From: Oscheius sp. JU75
Lineage: Eukaryota > Nematoda > Chromadorea > Rhabditida > Rhabditidae
Assembly: GCA_037178855.1 (NCBI GenBank)
Contig: JASJZC010000005.1
Span: 6,200,001-6,264,000, forward strand
Length of the DNA: 64,000 nt
Reading direction: 5' to 3'
Shown here: in pieces, positions 21,915 through 34,431 of the stretch
Layout: the number at the start of each line of letters is the position of its first letter
Numbering within the stretch: position 1 is the first letter of the stretch
Made by a program: the position numbers and the translations under genes
Notes under the pieces: model-generated
Told to the model about the DNA's origin: nothing
The model's input: only the letters and a program-made list of their open reading frames with translations
Database searches by the model: none

Positions 21915-23148
21915 CTAAACAATATGGGGAGAAGAAAACGTTCGTCTTAGGGCTGATGGAATGGGATCTGTTCCTCGAACTGAAGCCATTCTCTTGAGCT
22001 CCTCATGAATAGCCGGTGTGACCTTTCTGCTAGGAACTTCTGACTCGCATGTTTTTTCGGAGGCAGTCTCCTCCTCATCAATCTTCTGCACGTAGGCAAA
22101 TTGGTCATGCCCGACCATGTGGATGACGTTCTCGAGCTCTTCGGCCACATGACTTACAGCTTCGGTGATCTTTTCGGGTAGGGTTGCCTTCTTTTTGTCC
22201 CCGTCGGCTTCTTCCACCAAAATTTGGGGCGAGATGTCTGAAAAAGCTGGTTGTTGTTATGCTGCTTTTGTTCCACTAGCCCGAACATTCGTCATTGTGT
22301 AACAGTCGCCCATTCGAAAATTCTAGGAAAACTCACAATAAGATGGAAATTCTTTTTCGGCGTCCTCGATCTGATCCCTCTTACAGCAGCATCGGAACAG
22401 TCTCACGATGGGAGCACGTTGTCCGGGCTTGCGAGGCAGAACGACGAAGAGAAGGAGCTGAATGACAGCCAAGAACGATCCAATTCCATTGGGAGTCTGA
22501 ACACTCGATGTTTAGAAACAGTTGATGGCCGATGACTTACAATAAGATAGAAGTCCCACTTGAGGAGTCCATACAAGAACCATTCGGTCGAAACCATGAA
22601 ATTGGCGATGCAGAGAGGTAGAGGAAGTGTGGAGGTGGCTCTTCTCCTGAGAACAACCTGAAGTCCAGCCAAAGGAGCAGCAAAGTCGGCAGCATTGAGA
22701 GTCATGCAGATGATTCCCAGGGGATGGAACACTTTGTGTCCGAAGACGTGGACCATTGTGAAAAGACTGGTGACCAGAGTGATGACTGCCAACACCTTGA
22801 GAGTAATCCAGAGCTTCTGCTTGGTCATAACCCAGTAGAATACGGTGTAGGTACTGTATAGGACTACTTGACAGCTGGTCACCACGATGACCGTGTTGTC
22901 GCCTTTCAGATGTCCGTAGGCCATCCAGCAACTTCCTCCCACGATTCCCATCAGAAAGGGGGCACCGGAGATCTCGTCGGTGTCTTTCCTCTTCCATATT
23001 TGACGGCAGATGGGACTGAAAGAGACTGTAAACAAACAATTATAGGTTCAACTCACATTCCGCAGAAGAAGAGTCCCACAGTTGTGAAAAAGGCAATAAT
23101 AGAGAGGAGATTGAGAAAGGTGAATCCTTCGGTGAAGATCTCAAACAT
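21915..23148 (-). CDS. SWEET (MtN3/saliva) sugar transporter
   Basis: Exon 1 (23148-23057) gives MFEIFTEGFTFLNLLSIIAF and ends inside the codon of CG(I). Exon 2 (from 23015) gives PICRQIWKRKDTDEISGAPF, the SWEET signature (IC..I....T..ISGAPF), then LMGIVGGSCWMAYGHLKGDN. A second MtN3 repeat has HPLGIICMTLNAADFAAPLA and LCIANFMVSTEWFLYGLLKW, the NF..S..W..YG hallmark. A further exon gives TPNGIGSFLAVIQLLLFVVL. The last exon is a long charged cytoplasmic tail ending RRTFSSPHIV. It fits a seven-segment facilitative sugar carrier of the plasma or Golgi membrane. The roughly 105-residue tail is longer than in many SWEETs. Confidence 0.88.
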
Positions 23149-24703
23149 CGCTGCTGATGATGAATAGCTGGTTGGCGAGTAGGATGTGGGACCGGGTGTC
23201 AACCAGTAGGGGGCGAAGACAGGAAGACCTGCTTTGCTGTCAGTTAGGGTAAGGGAGAGACTTAAGTAGTCCTGGCTAGCTATCGAGTGGGCGGGAAGAC
23301 ACCTTTTGGACTGTAACGAAGGAAGTTCACGTGTCTGTTAGGGAGACTGTTTTGCGTCATCGACTACTAGTAGACACACCGTCTTCCCCTTTCGAGAACA
23401 CATGTTCAAGACCGGAACAATGTCAAAGTTCAGGCAGTTTGAACAAAATGAACTCTTTTCGAAATACCGGACAGGTGTTCCTAGTCTAAAGTAGTTGTCT
23501 AGAGAGGAAGTTCACTTTCTGGATCAATGGACTATTTGGAAAAGTACAGTGAAATAAACAACAAACCAAACAGAAATTACCGATTTCGCTTCAATCATGA
23601 GCGTCAAGCAGTAATTTCCTTCACATTTTCGAATCTAGTGGTTTTTGTACGTTTTCCAACTAGCCGATAACTGCAGTTCCACTCCACCAGCAATACGGTC
23701 AAGATGTTTTTGACTAGCTACTCTTCACGGGGACGACCAATGATGTTATTATTGATGTAAATTGTATCGCTGTTCTATCAGAAATCTTCAGCAAACAAAC
23801 TTGATCTTCCAAACTGATCAGAGATGTTTTCCTCAAATAACTCGAAGGGAGCCGTAGCTGACTGGATAGATCGTGAGCCTTCCGCCGCATGACGAATTCG
23901 GTCTCTCAGTTGGGCTAAAAGTGCCCTGCTTGGTTCTCTATTCGGCGATCTTCGCTAAACAGAGATTCACGTGCGCGACAAAGGGACGCAGTGTAAGGGT
24001 AACGCACCTGAAACCAAGTGCAAATCACAAAAAGCAGAGTTACACAAAAGTCCCTAAATGAAATACGGTCCGAACTTTATCTTCGAAAATGGTCCAAATA
24101 TACTTGAAATTTTCACTCGGGTAAAGGACAACAATTTCTTATCCTCGTGCTGTCTCCTGTCTGGATGTTTAGCAGGAGAACTGTTATTCAAAACTACTGT
24201 TAAGTTGATCCAATGAGTCAGGCGATTGTCCGAGTGACGGCTACTTCCGTCGACTCCGAGTTACATCAATGTTGACATAAGGAGTGCTGTGCTATTATTT
24301 CCCAGATCTCTGAAACAATGTGGAAAAAAGTGTCGGAAATCGCCAAGTGTCTCTTCGATTCTGATCGTTTCATGAAATTGATAGCTCCCTTGTTTTGCTG
24401 GCTACCGGAGGAACTACTGATCTCCAAGAACTGTGAACCGAATGTCCAAAGGTCACCTTTCCTCTCATCCAATCTTGAATGTCTTAAGAAACACAGGCGT
24501 TCCTAGTTGCCAGGCTACGAGTTAAACATTATGATGCCGTATTTAATTGCAAAAGGACACAAAAGATCAAAAAGTTGGAAAAGGGGGACAAACAGGACAG
24601 ATCCGCTACTGACTCACTCACTGTCTATCTATTTTCCTCGTCGATATTTGGCCTAGCTCTATTTATATACAGGAGTTCTTACTCATCCTCACTTTGTCAA
24701 ACC
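23149..24703. other. Intergenic region between divergent transporter genes
   Basis: About 1.5 kb between the minus-strand SWEET gene and the plus-strand MFS gene. A few short frames (for example plus 24318-24506) have no splicing or domain support. Nothing else seen. Confidence 0.5.
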
Positions 24704-26584
24704 ATGTTGAAGGACGATGCGGGTTTGTACAATTCTCAGAATGAGTTGATTGAACTGGATGCTGTAAGCTGCACCAAGTGTGAGTTCTTTTTTTTATGAT
24801 ACAGAAACCTTTTCAGTACAGACAGAGACCAGATGGAGAGCGATTTTTATGACAGGCGTCATATTCTTTCTATGTGGAATAGAGAGCGCTCTGACTGGTT
24901 TGTCCGAATGGCCCTATCTACATACTGTCAGTCTCTTTTTTGCGGGGTTCAACAGAATAATACAGATAGATAAAGAGGCAACCTACTCCTTTTTCGGAAC
25001 AGCGACATCCGTCGCAAACTGGGGTCAAGTTGTCTTCAATCTACTGTTCTCCTTTTGGAACTATAAATACCAAACTGTCAGGTATTTTTCTCGATGATGG
25101 AAACATCAGTATTCAGATGGCCTCTGATCTTTGGAAGAGCTCTGGCTACTGTCGGGTCAATCCTGTACATCTGCGTCGAGTTGTTCCCAGAGAATCGGCG
25201 TTACATTATGCTTTTTTGTTACATTATCTTCGCAATTGCTGCTAGTGCGTTTTGTCACGAAACACGTAAGAATGATTCACAGGTAGTACGGTAGTCCTAC
25301 GAACGTACATTGTTCTGAACAGTTCGGAACAGGATCGCTCAAGGGCTTGGTCTGTCATCACACTAGCCAGTGTGATTTCAATTGTCGTGGGACCATGTGA
25401 GAGAGTTATAATTGAGTTTGAGGACAAAAGTTCAGTGATCCAGCTTGCCTTCTCTCGAATCGAGTACCCCGGAAAAACAATAGTCAAAGGCATCTACTTC
25501 AATCTATTCTCTGCTCCCATTTGGGTCGCCACAGCTATGAACCTGATCACCATCCTGCTCATTTTCTTTGCTCTCCCAGAAATGACTAAACGTCCGAACA
25601 GTCGTGAGTCGAGAAGGGTACAATACAATAAGAACCAAATTTAAGAAAAGACGAACTTCTCATTCAAATGGATCAAAGAAAGGTGGCAGAAAATCAAAAG
25701 ACTCAATGTCTCTTGGATTCTCGTCGGTTTGGTGTTTTTCGAAAGAATTATGATGGCGATGTCGTTGGGCACAGTTCAATAGTTGGTGATGTGACGATCC
25801 ATTATCAATCAGCTTTTAGTGTCATCTCCCCCATGATGATCAGCGTCTGGGCTCTGACGAACTCCGAAGCGGTCACGTGGCTTTCCGCTGCAATGATAAT
25901 TGTTGGCATATTTGCCATCATCACATCCGCCATTTTCATGGCAACACCGTTGACCAGAAAGTTAATATTCTCGAGTTCTAACCACAATTTCGCTCAGGAT
26001 TTCCTCAAGAAGTCTGCTTCTCATTGCCTTTGTCACTGGAGTCATTATGTACATTCTCTCGTTTCCTTACCCCTTTATCAGTCAACCGATTCCTGCTTAC
26101 AATGGTGAGTTTTTACTCATTGTCGTCGTTGATCCCTCACGTATTTTATTTGTTCAGTGACGACGGAAACTGGCTGCAGCTCCGAGGAGTACACGTGGTG
26201 TTCTACCAGAGCAGCAAACATTTGGGTCTTCATGTCAGTTGTGTTACTGGCTATGGGCATTGTTGTCCCAACAAACACCATTTCGCTGGATTCGATCTAC
26301 TCTAAGATTGTGGGAGAAGCAAATCAGGCATTGTACAGGAAAATAGAGAGACGAGTTCATTTCAGAGTATCATGCAAGGACTTGTGACCATGGTTGATGC
26401 AATTGTTAATGTAGCTGGACCCTTTTATGCAGCGTATACCTTTCCTTCTTTCAGACACAGAAAAGATTTCAGTGAAGTGTTCACAAAAGCGGGTCCCACT
26501 ATCTTTTGGATAGTCAATGGCTCCCTAACAACCATCGGATTACTTGTTTGGTTGGTCGCGTACAAATGGATGGCAAAATACTGA
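24704..26584 (+). CDS. Major facilitator superfamily transporter, MFSD8/CLN7-like
   Basis: About nine exons with short introns. After MLKDDAGLYNSQNELIELDA the frame continues RWRAIFMTGVIFFLCGIESA and SEWPYLHT. Next is IDKEATYSFFGTATSVANWG, close to the ID.TA....G...A..S.GQ motif of MFSD8. It then reads NLLFSFWNYK, VGSILYICVELFPENRRYIM and STVVLRTYIVLNSSEQDRSR, the cytoplasmic Arg-Ser-Arg loop. The second half has WILVGLVFFERIMMAMSLGT, VISPMMISVWALTNSEAVTW, ISSRSLLLIAFVTGVIMYIL and MSVVLLAMGIVVPTNTISLD. It ends FWIVNGSLTTIGLLVWLVAY and MAKY. A lysosomal or plasma-membrane carrier is expected. The splice near 26330-26370 (between NQA and IMQG) is uncertain. Confidence 0.75.
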
Positions 26585-26606
26585 TTTCTTTTTTGATAAA
26601 ATTTAC

Positions 26607-27107
26607 TCACATATTGCCGTAACAATCCGCGTTAAGCAACCAATAAATATCGGTGTAAGCCAGTTGATAGAAACTCTGGAGATCGAATGATATCCTCGCC
26701 GTCTCAATTACCGTGTGAGGGACAGTGATGTTGTAGTGGTCAACTCCTGAAATTTTTTGCTAAGGACATCGTAAAACATACTGCACTGATTGTTAGGAAT
26801 ACTTTCCGGCAGGCCACTGAATGGAGCCCGTGGTACCTTCAATTTGTTTTCATCTCTCATAACGGAAATAGCATTGTCCGCGTAAATCTGAAGAAACTCT
26901 TCGTTTCAAAACAGAGATGCTCACCTCAAACTCTCTGAGCTTCTTGTCCCAGATTTCACTGGATTCCTCGATGTCATCGAAACAATCGTACATGCTCATG
27001 TATGCTCCGAAGATGGTCACAAGACACATCCAATTGATCACGACCAAAACGTGACATTCTATTGAGTGCTAGAGGAGATTTTGGTGGAAATGAAGAGTAC
27101 TGACCAT
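26607..27107 (-). CDS. Small membrane protein resembling a cuticle-collagen N-domain, no Gly-X-Y
   Basis: Exon 1 codes only for the ATG (27107-27105), followed by a 36-nt intron. The next exon reads CHVLVVINWMCLVTIFGAYM, then SEIWDKKLREFE. The following exon gives IYADNAISVMRDENKLK and a short Pro segment. The last exon, VDHYNITVPHTVIETARISF, ends LLNADCYGNM. The membrane segment followed by EF(E/K)..AD.A...M is the pattern of the nematode cuticle collagen N-terminal domain. The neighbouring collagen (27790) shares both this pattern and the ATG-only first exon. Gly-X-Y repeats are absent, so it cannot form a triple helix. Its stop lies 22 nt from that of the convergent MFS gene. Confidence 0.6.
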
Positions 27108-27789
27108 TATCGAGCAAACAAGGATATTTGGACTTTTTTTTGTTGTGAAGTCTGGATGTGACTAAACATTTTCTATCAGCAGGTTTAATCGGTAGAAAAA
27201 TAACGGTGTGGTAATGATAGCTGGTTGTTGCGTTGCATTGTTTTTGTCAATTTGGCGAAACGTGGTGAAGGTCACATCAGTGTTAGCCAAAATGGTCCGT
27301 TTGAAAAGCAATAAATAAAAATTTAAAATTGTTAAAAGGTAAAGAATAACAACTGCAAAAACTTTTGGCTTGTGACACTTTCAATTGAAGTTATTAGGAA
27401 CGGCTTCAATTGAGTGTGTAACCGGCGAAAAGCTCACATTTAGATTTGTTGAAGTTGTCAAGTTCCTTAGTGTTTTCTGTGTTACCAAGCAAGTAATAAA
27501 CTGATATGTGGTCAGGACTGTAGACAAAAAAAGAAGCGCGGCTTGTATGCGATGCCCATTGAATAACCGAACACAGCAGTTCCAGTCTCCAAATTATCTT
27601 ATTCTTTCTCCCCTGTCTTCCTCGCCCAAACAAACATGTCACTGTAATGGAGGTACTAAATGCGGAGGATAAGAGTGTAACTCGTTACTCCCACTGTGAC
27701 TACATCCTCCATAACCAGTTGCTAAAAGGCTCTACCCGCCTATAAAGGTCCCGTTTTTGAAAGAACGACCACTTCTTTCCCTGCCTCTT
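27108..27789. other. Intergenic region between divergent collagen-type genes
   Basis: This is the shared promoter space of the minus-strand collagen-N-like gene and the plus-strand collagen; the TATA box at 27741 serves the latter. No other feature recognised. Confidence 0.5.
27741..27748 (+). promoter_or_regulatory. TATA box of the cuticle collagen gene
   Basis: TATAAAGG, about 42 nt before the ATG at 27790. Confidence 0.55.
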
Positions 27790-29048
<1,259 letters not shown>

Positions 29049-29058
29049 AATGAATTTG

Positions 29059-30699
29059 TCACCTCCACAATTTATTGTATGTATCGAAGTACATTACCCG
29101 TTCGTGTCGCTTCGAAACGTGGAGTTGGGTGGCAATTGTTTGTCGCGTCTTTTTCTCGTACTTTGTCACAATGACCCATATCAATGTCGGGCAGAGGAGC
29201 GTGTAATAGGGAATGATCTGAAAGATTGTTTGACTGTTGAATTATCTACCAACTTACGTAGGCGAAGCCATGTGCAGTCAGGATTTGATTAGGAGTCAAC
29301 CTCGTGGAAAGATAACCGAAGATGAGGACACATAGTAAGGCAAAAAGTACGAGCATGATAAAGGTTAGAAGGAAGAGTGGACCAAGCAGCTTGAGCACAA
29401 GAATGTTTTCTTTCAGTTGAAACCGCTGAGTCAAGGTGTAGACGGTACTGAAAACAATAACTCCTGAGTTTAGGTTCAAGACAACTTTCAGTTAATTTAA
29501 AGCGTGTGTCTCGCTACGAAACACTTTGAATTTATCGTATTTCGCGCGGCAATTCAAACCATTTTTATTTCAAAGCTTCAGGAAATGAATTTCTGCCGTT
29601 TCTTGCGTTTGTAGCTCTTATTTTGATAAAACAATACTCTGTACACATGTGGAAAAATTAAATACAAGAAAAAATAGAGAAAGAAACAAAATTGGGCTGT
29701 AAAAATGATAGTAAAGCTCTATAATATCAAAATTTAGCTATCTCTGACCATTTTTCTTCTCTTTTTGGTTCGGTCTAACTTATTTTATCACGCTCATTGT
29801 GATAAGCAGCATACGAGAGCTGAGTGCCTACAGCAAAACGTTAAAGTCACGTATTTACCAACTTTTTCGGCGTTCCCACAAAATTTTTTGGACTGTGCGC
29901 TCCAACTTTGGGCGCAATAGCGAGACACTCGCTTTGAACAAAGTGGACTTACTTGCTGAGAGCATTCTTGCTAATATAGCGAAGACTGACATAGGTAGCA
30001 AAAAAGATGCTCTCCAGACACGCCAATGTTGCACAGCCCCACATCATCGAAAAGTAAGTGGCATTGGTGACAGCTATACAGACTGCCGTGTATTCTTCGC
30101 TAGGGTAGTTGCGGAATCTCGCTGCTGTTAACAAGGAAACAATTACGGTCTGAACAAGCTTTTGAGAGTCATCAGTAGAACTTACTCCAGCGATGACCAT
30201 AGAAATACTCAATTTGGAGCCACAGGCCTCGTATCGGTCCTGTTGTCGAGCAGCAATGAACCGTTCGGCAATCATACATCCGTGAAGATAGACAAACAGT
30301 GAAATGCAGACTAGAGAAGGAAACCGGAAAAGAAGACACATAGTCTGAGGAATCATTAGATCACAGCTGCTTTCGGCCGATATCAAACGAACCAGATGGT
30401 AACCCTGCAAACAGTTGTCTACGAAAAATACTCGTGTTACCTGAGTGACAATGTTGGACAATGAATGACCAATATTAGCGATCAAATTAGTCATTACTAG
30501 CACCTAAATTGTTTTGTGGCGTATTAGAGAATAATGAGCAACAGACCTTGAAGTTTGAATGGAAGAACACATATCGTTTGGACATGACTAAGAGATATGG
30601 ATTGGCTACAATTGAAAGACTGGATAGAGTAATTTGAAGAGCCATTGCAATGTGGAGACCGATGTTTTGACGAAATCGCTCACCCTCGAGACAGTTCAT
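29059..30699 (-). CDS. Chemoreceptor-like 7TM GPCR, Sra/Srab type
   Basis: Starts MNCLEGERFRQNIGLHIAMA, with TM1 LQITLSSLSIVANPYLLVMS and the VFFHSNFK end of the first loop. Then LVMTNLIANIGHSLSNIVTQ, CDLMIPQTMCLLFRFPSLVC and FVYLHGCMIAERFIAARQQD with YEACGSKLS, all Sra/Srab-like. Later come YFSMMWGCATLACLESIFFA and SKNALS, joined to TVYTLTQRFQLKEN, the N..LS.RFQ.EN motif. It ends with LLGPLFLLTFIMLVLFALLC, LTPNQILTAHGFAY and IPYYTLLCPTLIWVIVTKYE. One intron (29448-29952, 505 nt) is over ten times the usual length because it holds a MITE. The stop is only 10 nt from that of the convergent collagen. Confidence 0.8.
29499..29935. mobile_element. MITE-like inverted-repeat element inside an intron, 437 bp
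   Basis: The left end at 29499 reads AAAGCGTGTGTCTCGCTA. The reverse complement of the right end (29935-29918) reads AAAGCGAGTGTCTCGCTA, 17 of 18 identical. The interior is AT-rich and non-coding. The element explains why this receptor intron is 505 nt while others are about 40 nt. No clear target-site duplication was seen, so the superfamily is undetermined. Confidence 0.65.
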
Positions 30700-32112
30700 T
30701 CTATAAAAAAGACTTTGCACGGATCTTGTGGGGTAAAGATATTTCGAGAGAGAGAGTGTGTGACTTTCACATGTTCGGAATATGTGAAGACAGTGCGAAG
30801 GGAACACATTGGTTGCTAATTGCCGTTTACAACAAGTTTATCAGTCGAAACACATGGTTGGAAAATAAACCGAGTTGGCGGAATGACCAATTAGATGTGT
30901 TTGTTCTTTATAATAAGACAGGAGGCGTCCCTAGCTGACCAATTTCTAATAGCTGTGGAAGAGCCCTTCAATGTTTGCTTTTGGTACATATAGTTTCCAA
31001 TCTATTGAGACGAACCTATTGACGCGTTGAGAACGAATGATCCCCGAGTAAGGGGCGGGGTGAAATTCCGATGTCTATTGGAAATTTAGCTAAGAGTCAT
31101 TGATCTGGGTGAGTGCAACGGAAAAAAATGCAACTGCAGAAATAAATAAGTAAGAAGCGTTTTCTAAAAGGGGGAAGCGACTACATATTGGTGGTTATCA
31201 CGTTCGCAGAGAATATGAACAAAATGTGACAAAAAGACTTGGCACGATACCAGCTAGCGTATCAAATTTCATCCAGATCAGCAATATCAAGTAGCCATGG
31301 CAGTAAAAAAAGATGTGATCTTTTACGTTGCCTTCGACTCGTGCATTTTTACAAGTATCGAGAACGAGACCTTTTTACACGACTAACTCTGTACGGTTAG
31401 CCATGAAAAGATGGCTTGTTTATGTGCAGTCGAGCTAAAACTTCCTCTTGATACAAAAAGTCCCAAGGGTGCTGAATCGGTCTAATTGCTCTACCTATGA
31501 ATAAAAAAAACTAATCGTTGTGCCGGTTACTGTGACGTCTAGCCAAGTTTATAGAGTGTGTAGTAGAGTCTGAAAAGATGTGAATGACTCAGTCCAAATG
31601 TTTGTTATTTGTAATTAGCTGTGACACTTTTTGCAGAAGACCAACGGACACACCGAGTTAGTTACCATATATCGCTTATAGTTCGAGCTGAATTGTCAGA
31701 GACGACGTTCAGGTAGCAATTAACTGCTTATTAAATTAATTGTTTTTGCTCACAGTGGTTCGGGTGAAAACAAGAAACGTGGTTACTTTTATCGAGAGCA
31801 GAATACAGGTGGATCGTGGTACTTTACCAGTTGACAAGGTAAAACTTCTTTTTCACAGCTGCAAAAGAACATAAGTGGACTCCACAGTTGTATGTTGCAT
31901 TGCAAAAATGAGTAGGTTGACTGAAGTGAGAAGAGATAGTTGACCGAGAAGCTTCAAAATTAGTATCTCGCTTATCTGGAAGCGTCGAGATAGTTAGAAG
32001 ACAGTACTGGAAGGAGAGTTTCTTGATAAGTTGGTTTCTCTCGGTTTCCTCATTTTACTCCGAAGGACACAAAAAGTCATCAAATATACTTTTTCCAAAA
32101 AAAATTAAAGTT
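30700..32112. other. Intergenic region
   Basis: About 1.4 kb without recognisable exons. The frame running upstream of the receptor ATG (to 30807) lacks a signal and is not used. No RNA gene or repeat identified. Confidence 0.45.
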
Positions 32113-32466
32113 ATGAGCCCAGTTCTCATCGGTCCGAAAGTGCAAAAGGTAACATACAACTTTTGGCTTGTTTGTGGTCTCATACAGGCGGACGGCGTTC
32201 GCAAGAATACTATTGCATTTTCGATAGTGAAGAGAATGTTCCGTTTTTGTTTGGCAATCTCTTTCACAACTCGTCATTTCATTCCTACTACTGGTGGAGC
32301 TTCTTATTGTTGTCTTCAAATTTGTCCGTCTTTGTTGCCCTATTTCCTATTCTGTGTCGTCCTCGACTACGCCTCAGTCATTTTCAGTGTCTCTCTACTG
32401 GGTACCTCTCAATCTCTGTCATTCTCATGTTGTCTTCTTTTATCCAAGTCCCTATGTTTTCCTGAA
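32113..32466 (+). CDS. Possible membrane-protein exons, uncertain
   Basis: From ATG 32113 (MSPVLIGPKVQK) a GTAACA...TACAG intron of 40 nt is plausible. After it two frames stay open: one gives EYYCIFDSEENVPFLFGNLF, HSYYWWSFLLLSSNLSVFVA and LFPILCRPRLRLSHFQ, ending about 32466; the other is Cys/Ser-rich and also hydrophobic. Only one can be real, and neither matches a family I know. The first looks more like a membrane protein. Splice phase does not decide, so this is a weak call that could also be a pseudogene. Confidence 0.25.
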
Positions 32467-32963
32467 CTGCTAAACTACACCCATCGTTTCTCATTAACCG
32501 TTCTCTCCTTGCCGCAGAAGCATGTTCAGATCTTCTCCCCTTCCATGCTGCCTGTCTCTCTGTCTCTCTCTATCTCTTTCTGTGTCTCTGCTCTATGTCT
32601 TTTACGGCTGAAAACAAAGAAAACAAGGCGCTAAAACTTTGAAGCTCTGTAACTTTGTTCGGAATAGGGGTGCTCTAAATACTATTGAAGGCACATTATC
32701 ACCATCTCAAGGAAGTGTGACGATACTATCAATAATCATGATTACAAACTTTGGCTTTGTTTTTCGCTCTTTAATAGTTCGACTCATAATTTATTGCCCT
32801 TGTAAACTTTTTTTTCTTATGCTGCTAGAAGTTTCTTCGTCGCAGCGAATACTTCCTGATCCTCTGGGAATTCTTTCCTTCCGAAGGCAAACTCGCATCG
32901 AATGGTGAAGCTGACCTCAGATCCACGACACCTATTTCCTCTTGCAACAATGATGAGAATCAC
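32467..32963. other. Intergenic region with a TCTC simple repeat
   Basis: A CTGTCTCTCTCTATCTC-type microsatellite lies at about 32545-32595. No gene recognised in the remainder. Confidence 0.5.
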
Positions 32964-33408
32964 TCACTTTCCATCTCTCCAGAGGAAAAACTCTCCATCC
33001 TTCTTCTCAATTTTGTAGGAGATGTGTCCAAAACACGAGCGGTGATTGCTGGGGGAACGCTTAATGAGGTAGACGGTGTCAGCTCCTGGACACAAAACAT
33101 TGCAATAGGAACGCGGCTTGGCAGATTTCGTGTCCTGGAATATAGAGAAGAGATTATTAATGAAGATTATAAAACCAACCTCAATGCAAGGATTGATGGG
33201 GGCGACTCGACTCTCCGCGTCTTTCTCATTTTCTCGCATCGTAATTTCACATTTTGTGGCTTCATCTTTTTGTGCGTCTCCTTTACAAGTCAGTTCTCGC
33301 CATTCTGAAGTACCAACTTCGTAGTATAAGCCCATACTCACGCCAATGAACTCCTTCTGCCGAGGCGAGTCCGAGAAGACAAGCGAAAGCAAAAAGACGG
33401 GAATCCAT
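32964..33408 (-). CDS. Small secreted Cys-containing protein, about 120 aa
   Basis: The ATG at 33408 gives a signal peptide, MDSRLFAFACLLGLASAEGV. Three exons with introns of 37 and 45 nt follow. The mature chain reads WRELTCKGDAQKDEATKCEI, VAPINPCIE, SYCNVLCPGADTVYLIKRSP, SNHRSCFGHISYKIEK and EFFLWRDGK, to the stop at 32964. Six Cys could form three disulphides. The closing SCF...Y...FLWR.GK pattern is familiar from nematode secreted proteins, but I cannot name the family. A TATA-like element sits about 35 nt upstream (33443). Confidence 0.72.
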
Positions 33409-33440
33409 ATATGCGATTGGCGATGATGGACAATGGACCC

Positions 33441-33449
33441 CTTATAAGG
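33441..33449 (-). promoter_or_regulatory. TATA-like element of the small secreted protein gene
   Basis: On the minus strand the sequence is TTATAAGG, about 33-41 nt before the ATG at 33408. Confidence 0.4.
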
Positions 33450-33545
33450 AGGACCGATACGATCTCAAACCTGATGCATTACCACCTAATGACGCCAATC
33501 CCAAGACTTGGATCTGGCAGAAAGACGAGACGAGTTCTTGTTTTT

Positions 33546-34144
33546 TTATTCGCTTTTGTTTGTCAGACAAAATAGGGCGAGAAGTAGAAGTAACAATAAG
33601 GTAGAGCTAGACGCAAAAACGATTGTCACCACTGTTACAACATCTTTGTCTGCCTTGAATGGATTCAGAAAGAAGTTGGCAACTGCTATTCCGAGTACAG
33701 TGAAATAAGTCTAAAATGATTGACTGTCTAAGTAAAGTGTTTGACAAACCAGTCCAGCAATCACCAGCTGACAGAACACAGACATTTTAAAGGTCGATTG
33801 CTGCTTCTCAAGATCGCACATTTCTGAAACAGTCAGGTACTGACAGAGGTTATAAAAGGTAGCAGCAAGGTAATATTGAAAAATCAAAACTGCAGGAAGT
33901 GATACCGTTTGAGAAATCTCTTCTCGGACACGACCTGTTGTAACAACTAAAAAATTGCCGCGGTGCTTGGTCAGTAAGGAAGACGATCATTAATGGTTTC
34001 GAATACTTTCTGTTGATAAAAGTCAAAGGTAACTGAAAGTTTGCAATAAAGGAACTAGTTACATTGTGAAGCTTACTTTTCGTTAGTCCCTTCCATTTGG
34101 AAAAAACAACCAATGAACAGGAACGATTTCTTCTGTTTGACCAT
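33546..34144 (-). CDS. Predicted multi-pass membrane protein, 5' exons uncertain
   Basis: The 3' part is well supported. An exon with VREEISQTVSLPAVLIFQYY, LAATFYNLCQYLTVSEMCDL and FKMSVFCQLVIAGL is joined across a 39-nt intron to TYFTVLGIAVANFFLNPFKA, then VVTVVTIVFASSSTLLLLLL and LTNKSE. That makes at least three or four membrane segments. A plausible first exon starts at 34144 (MVKQKKSFLFIGCFFQ) with a GTAAGC donor, but the phase to the middle exons does not close with any junction I found. No family recognised. The gene is divergent from the MLT-10-like gene. Confidence 0.5.
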
Positions 34145-34431
34145 TACTTAATAACAGATTGCTTTCGCTTCACCCGATATCACAAGAATACAAGGCCAAT
34201 CCCGACTTACCTCCAATAGTTAGCCAACTTTCGTCGATGCGCGAGTAAAGCTAGTTCATCCTATTACTAGTAGACAGTCAGAGCCTCTTACTGCTTTGTC
34301 TTCCCCAATGTTCTTCGTAATAGCAGGTACATATAGTTTTTTTCTTACAACTTCTTTTAGTTTGTCTTCTTCATATATGTCAGGGAACAGACAATTCTAC
34401 ATCTAGACAAAAGTTTCCATGGGAGGAAAAT

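Noticed and set aside
22512-23039. 175-codon minus frame overlapping the SWEET gene
   Set aside because: Out of frame with the SWEET exons, which carry the MtN3 motifs.
32023-32634. 203-codon frame from 32023
   Set aside because: It starts from TTG, reads through a likely intron and ends in a TCTC microsatellite. Only a short weak call inside it was kept.
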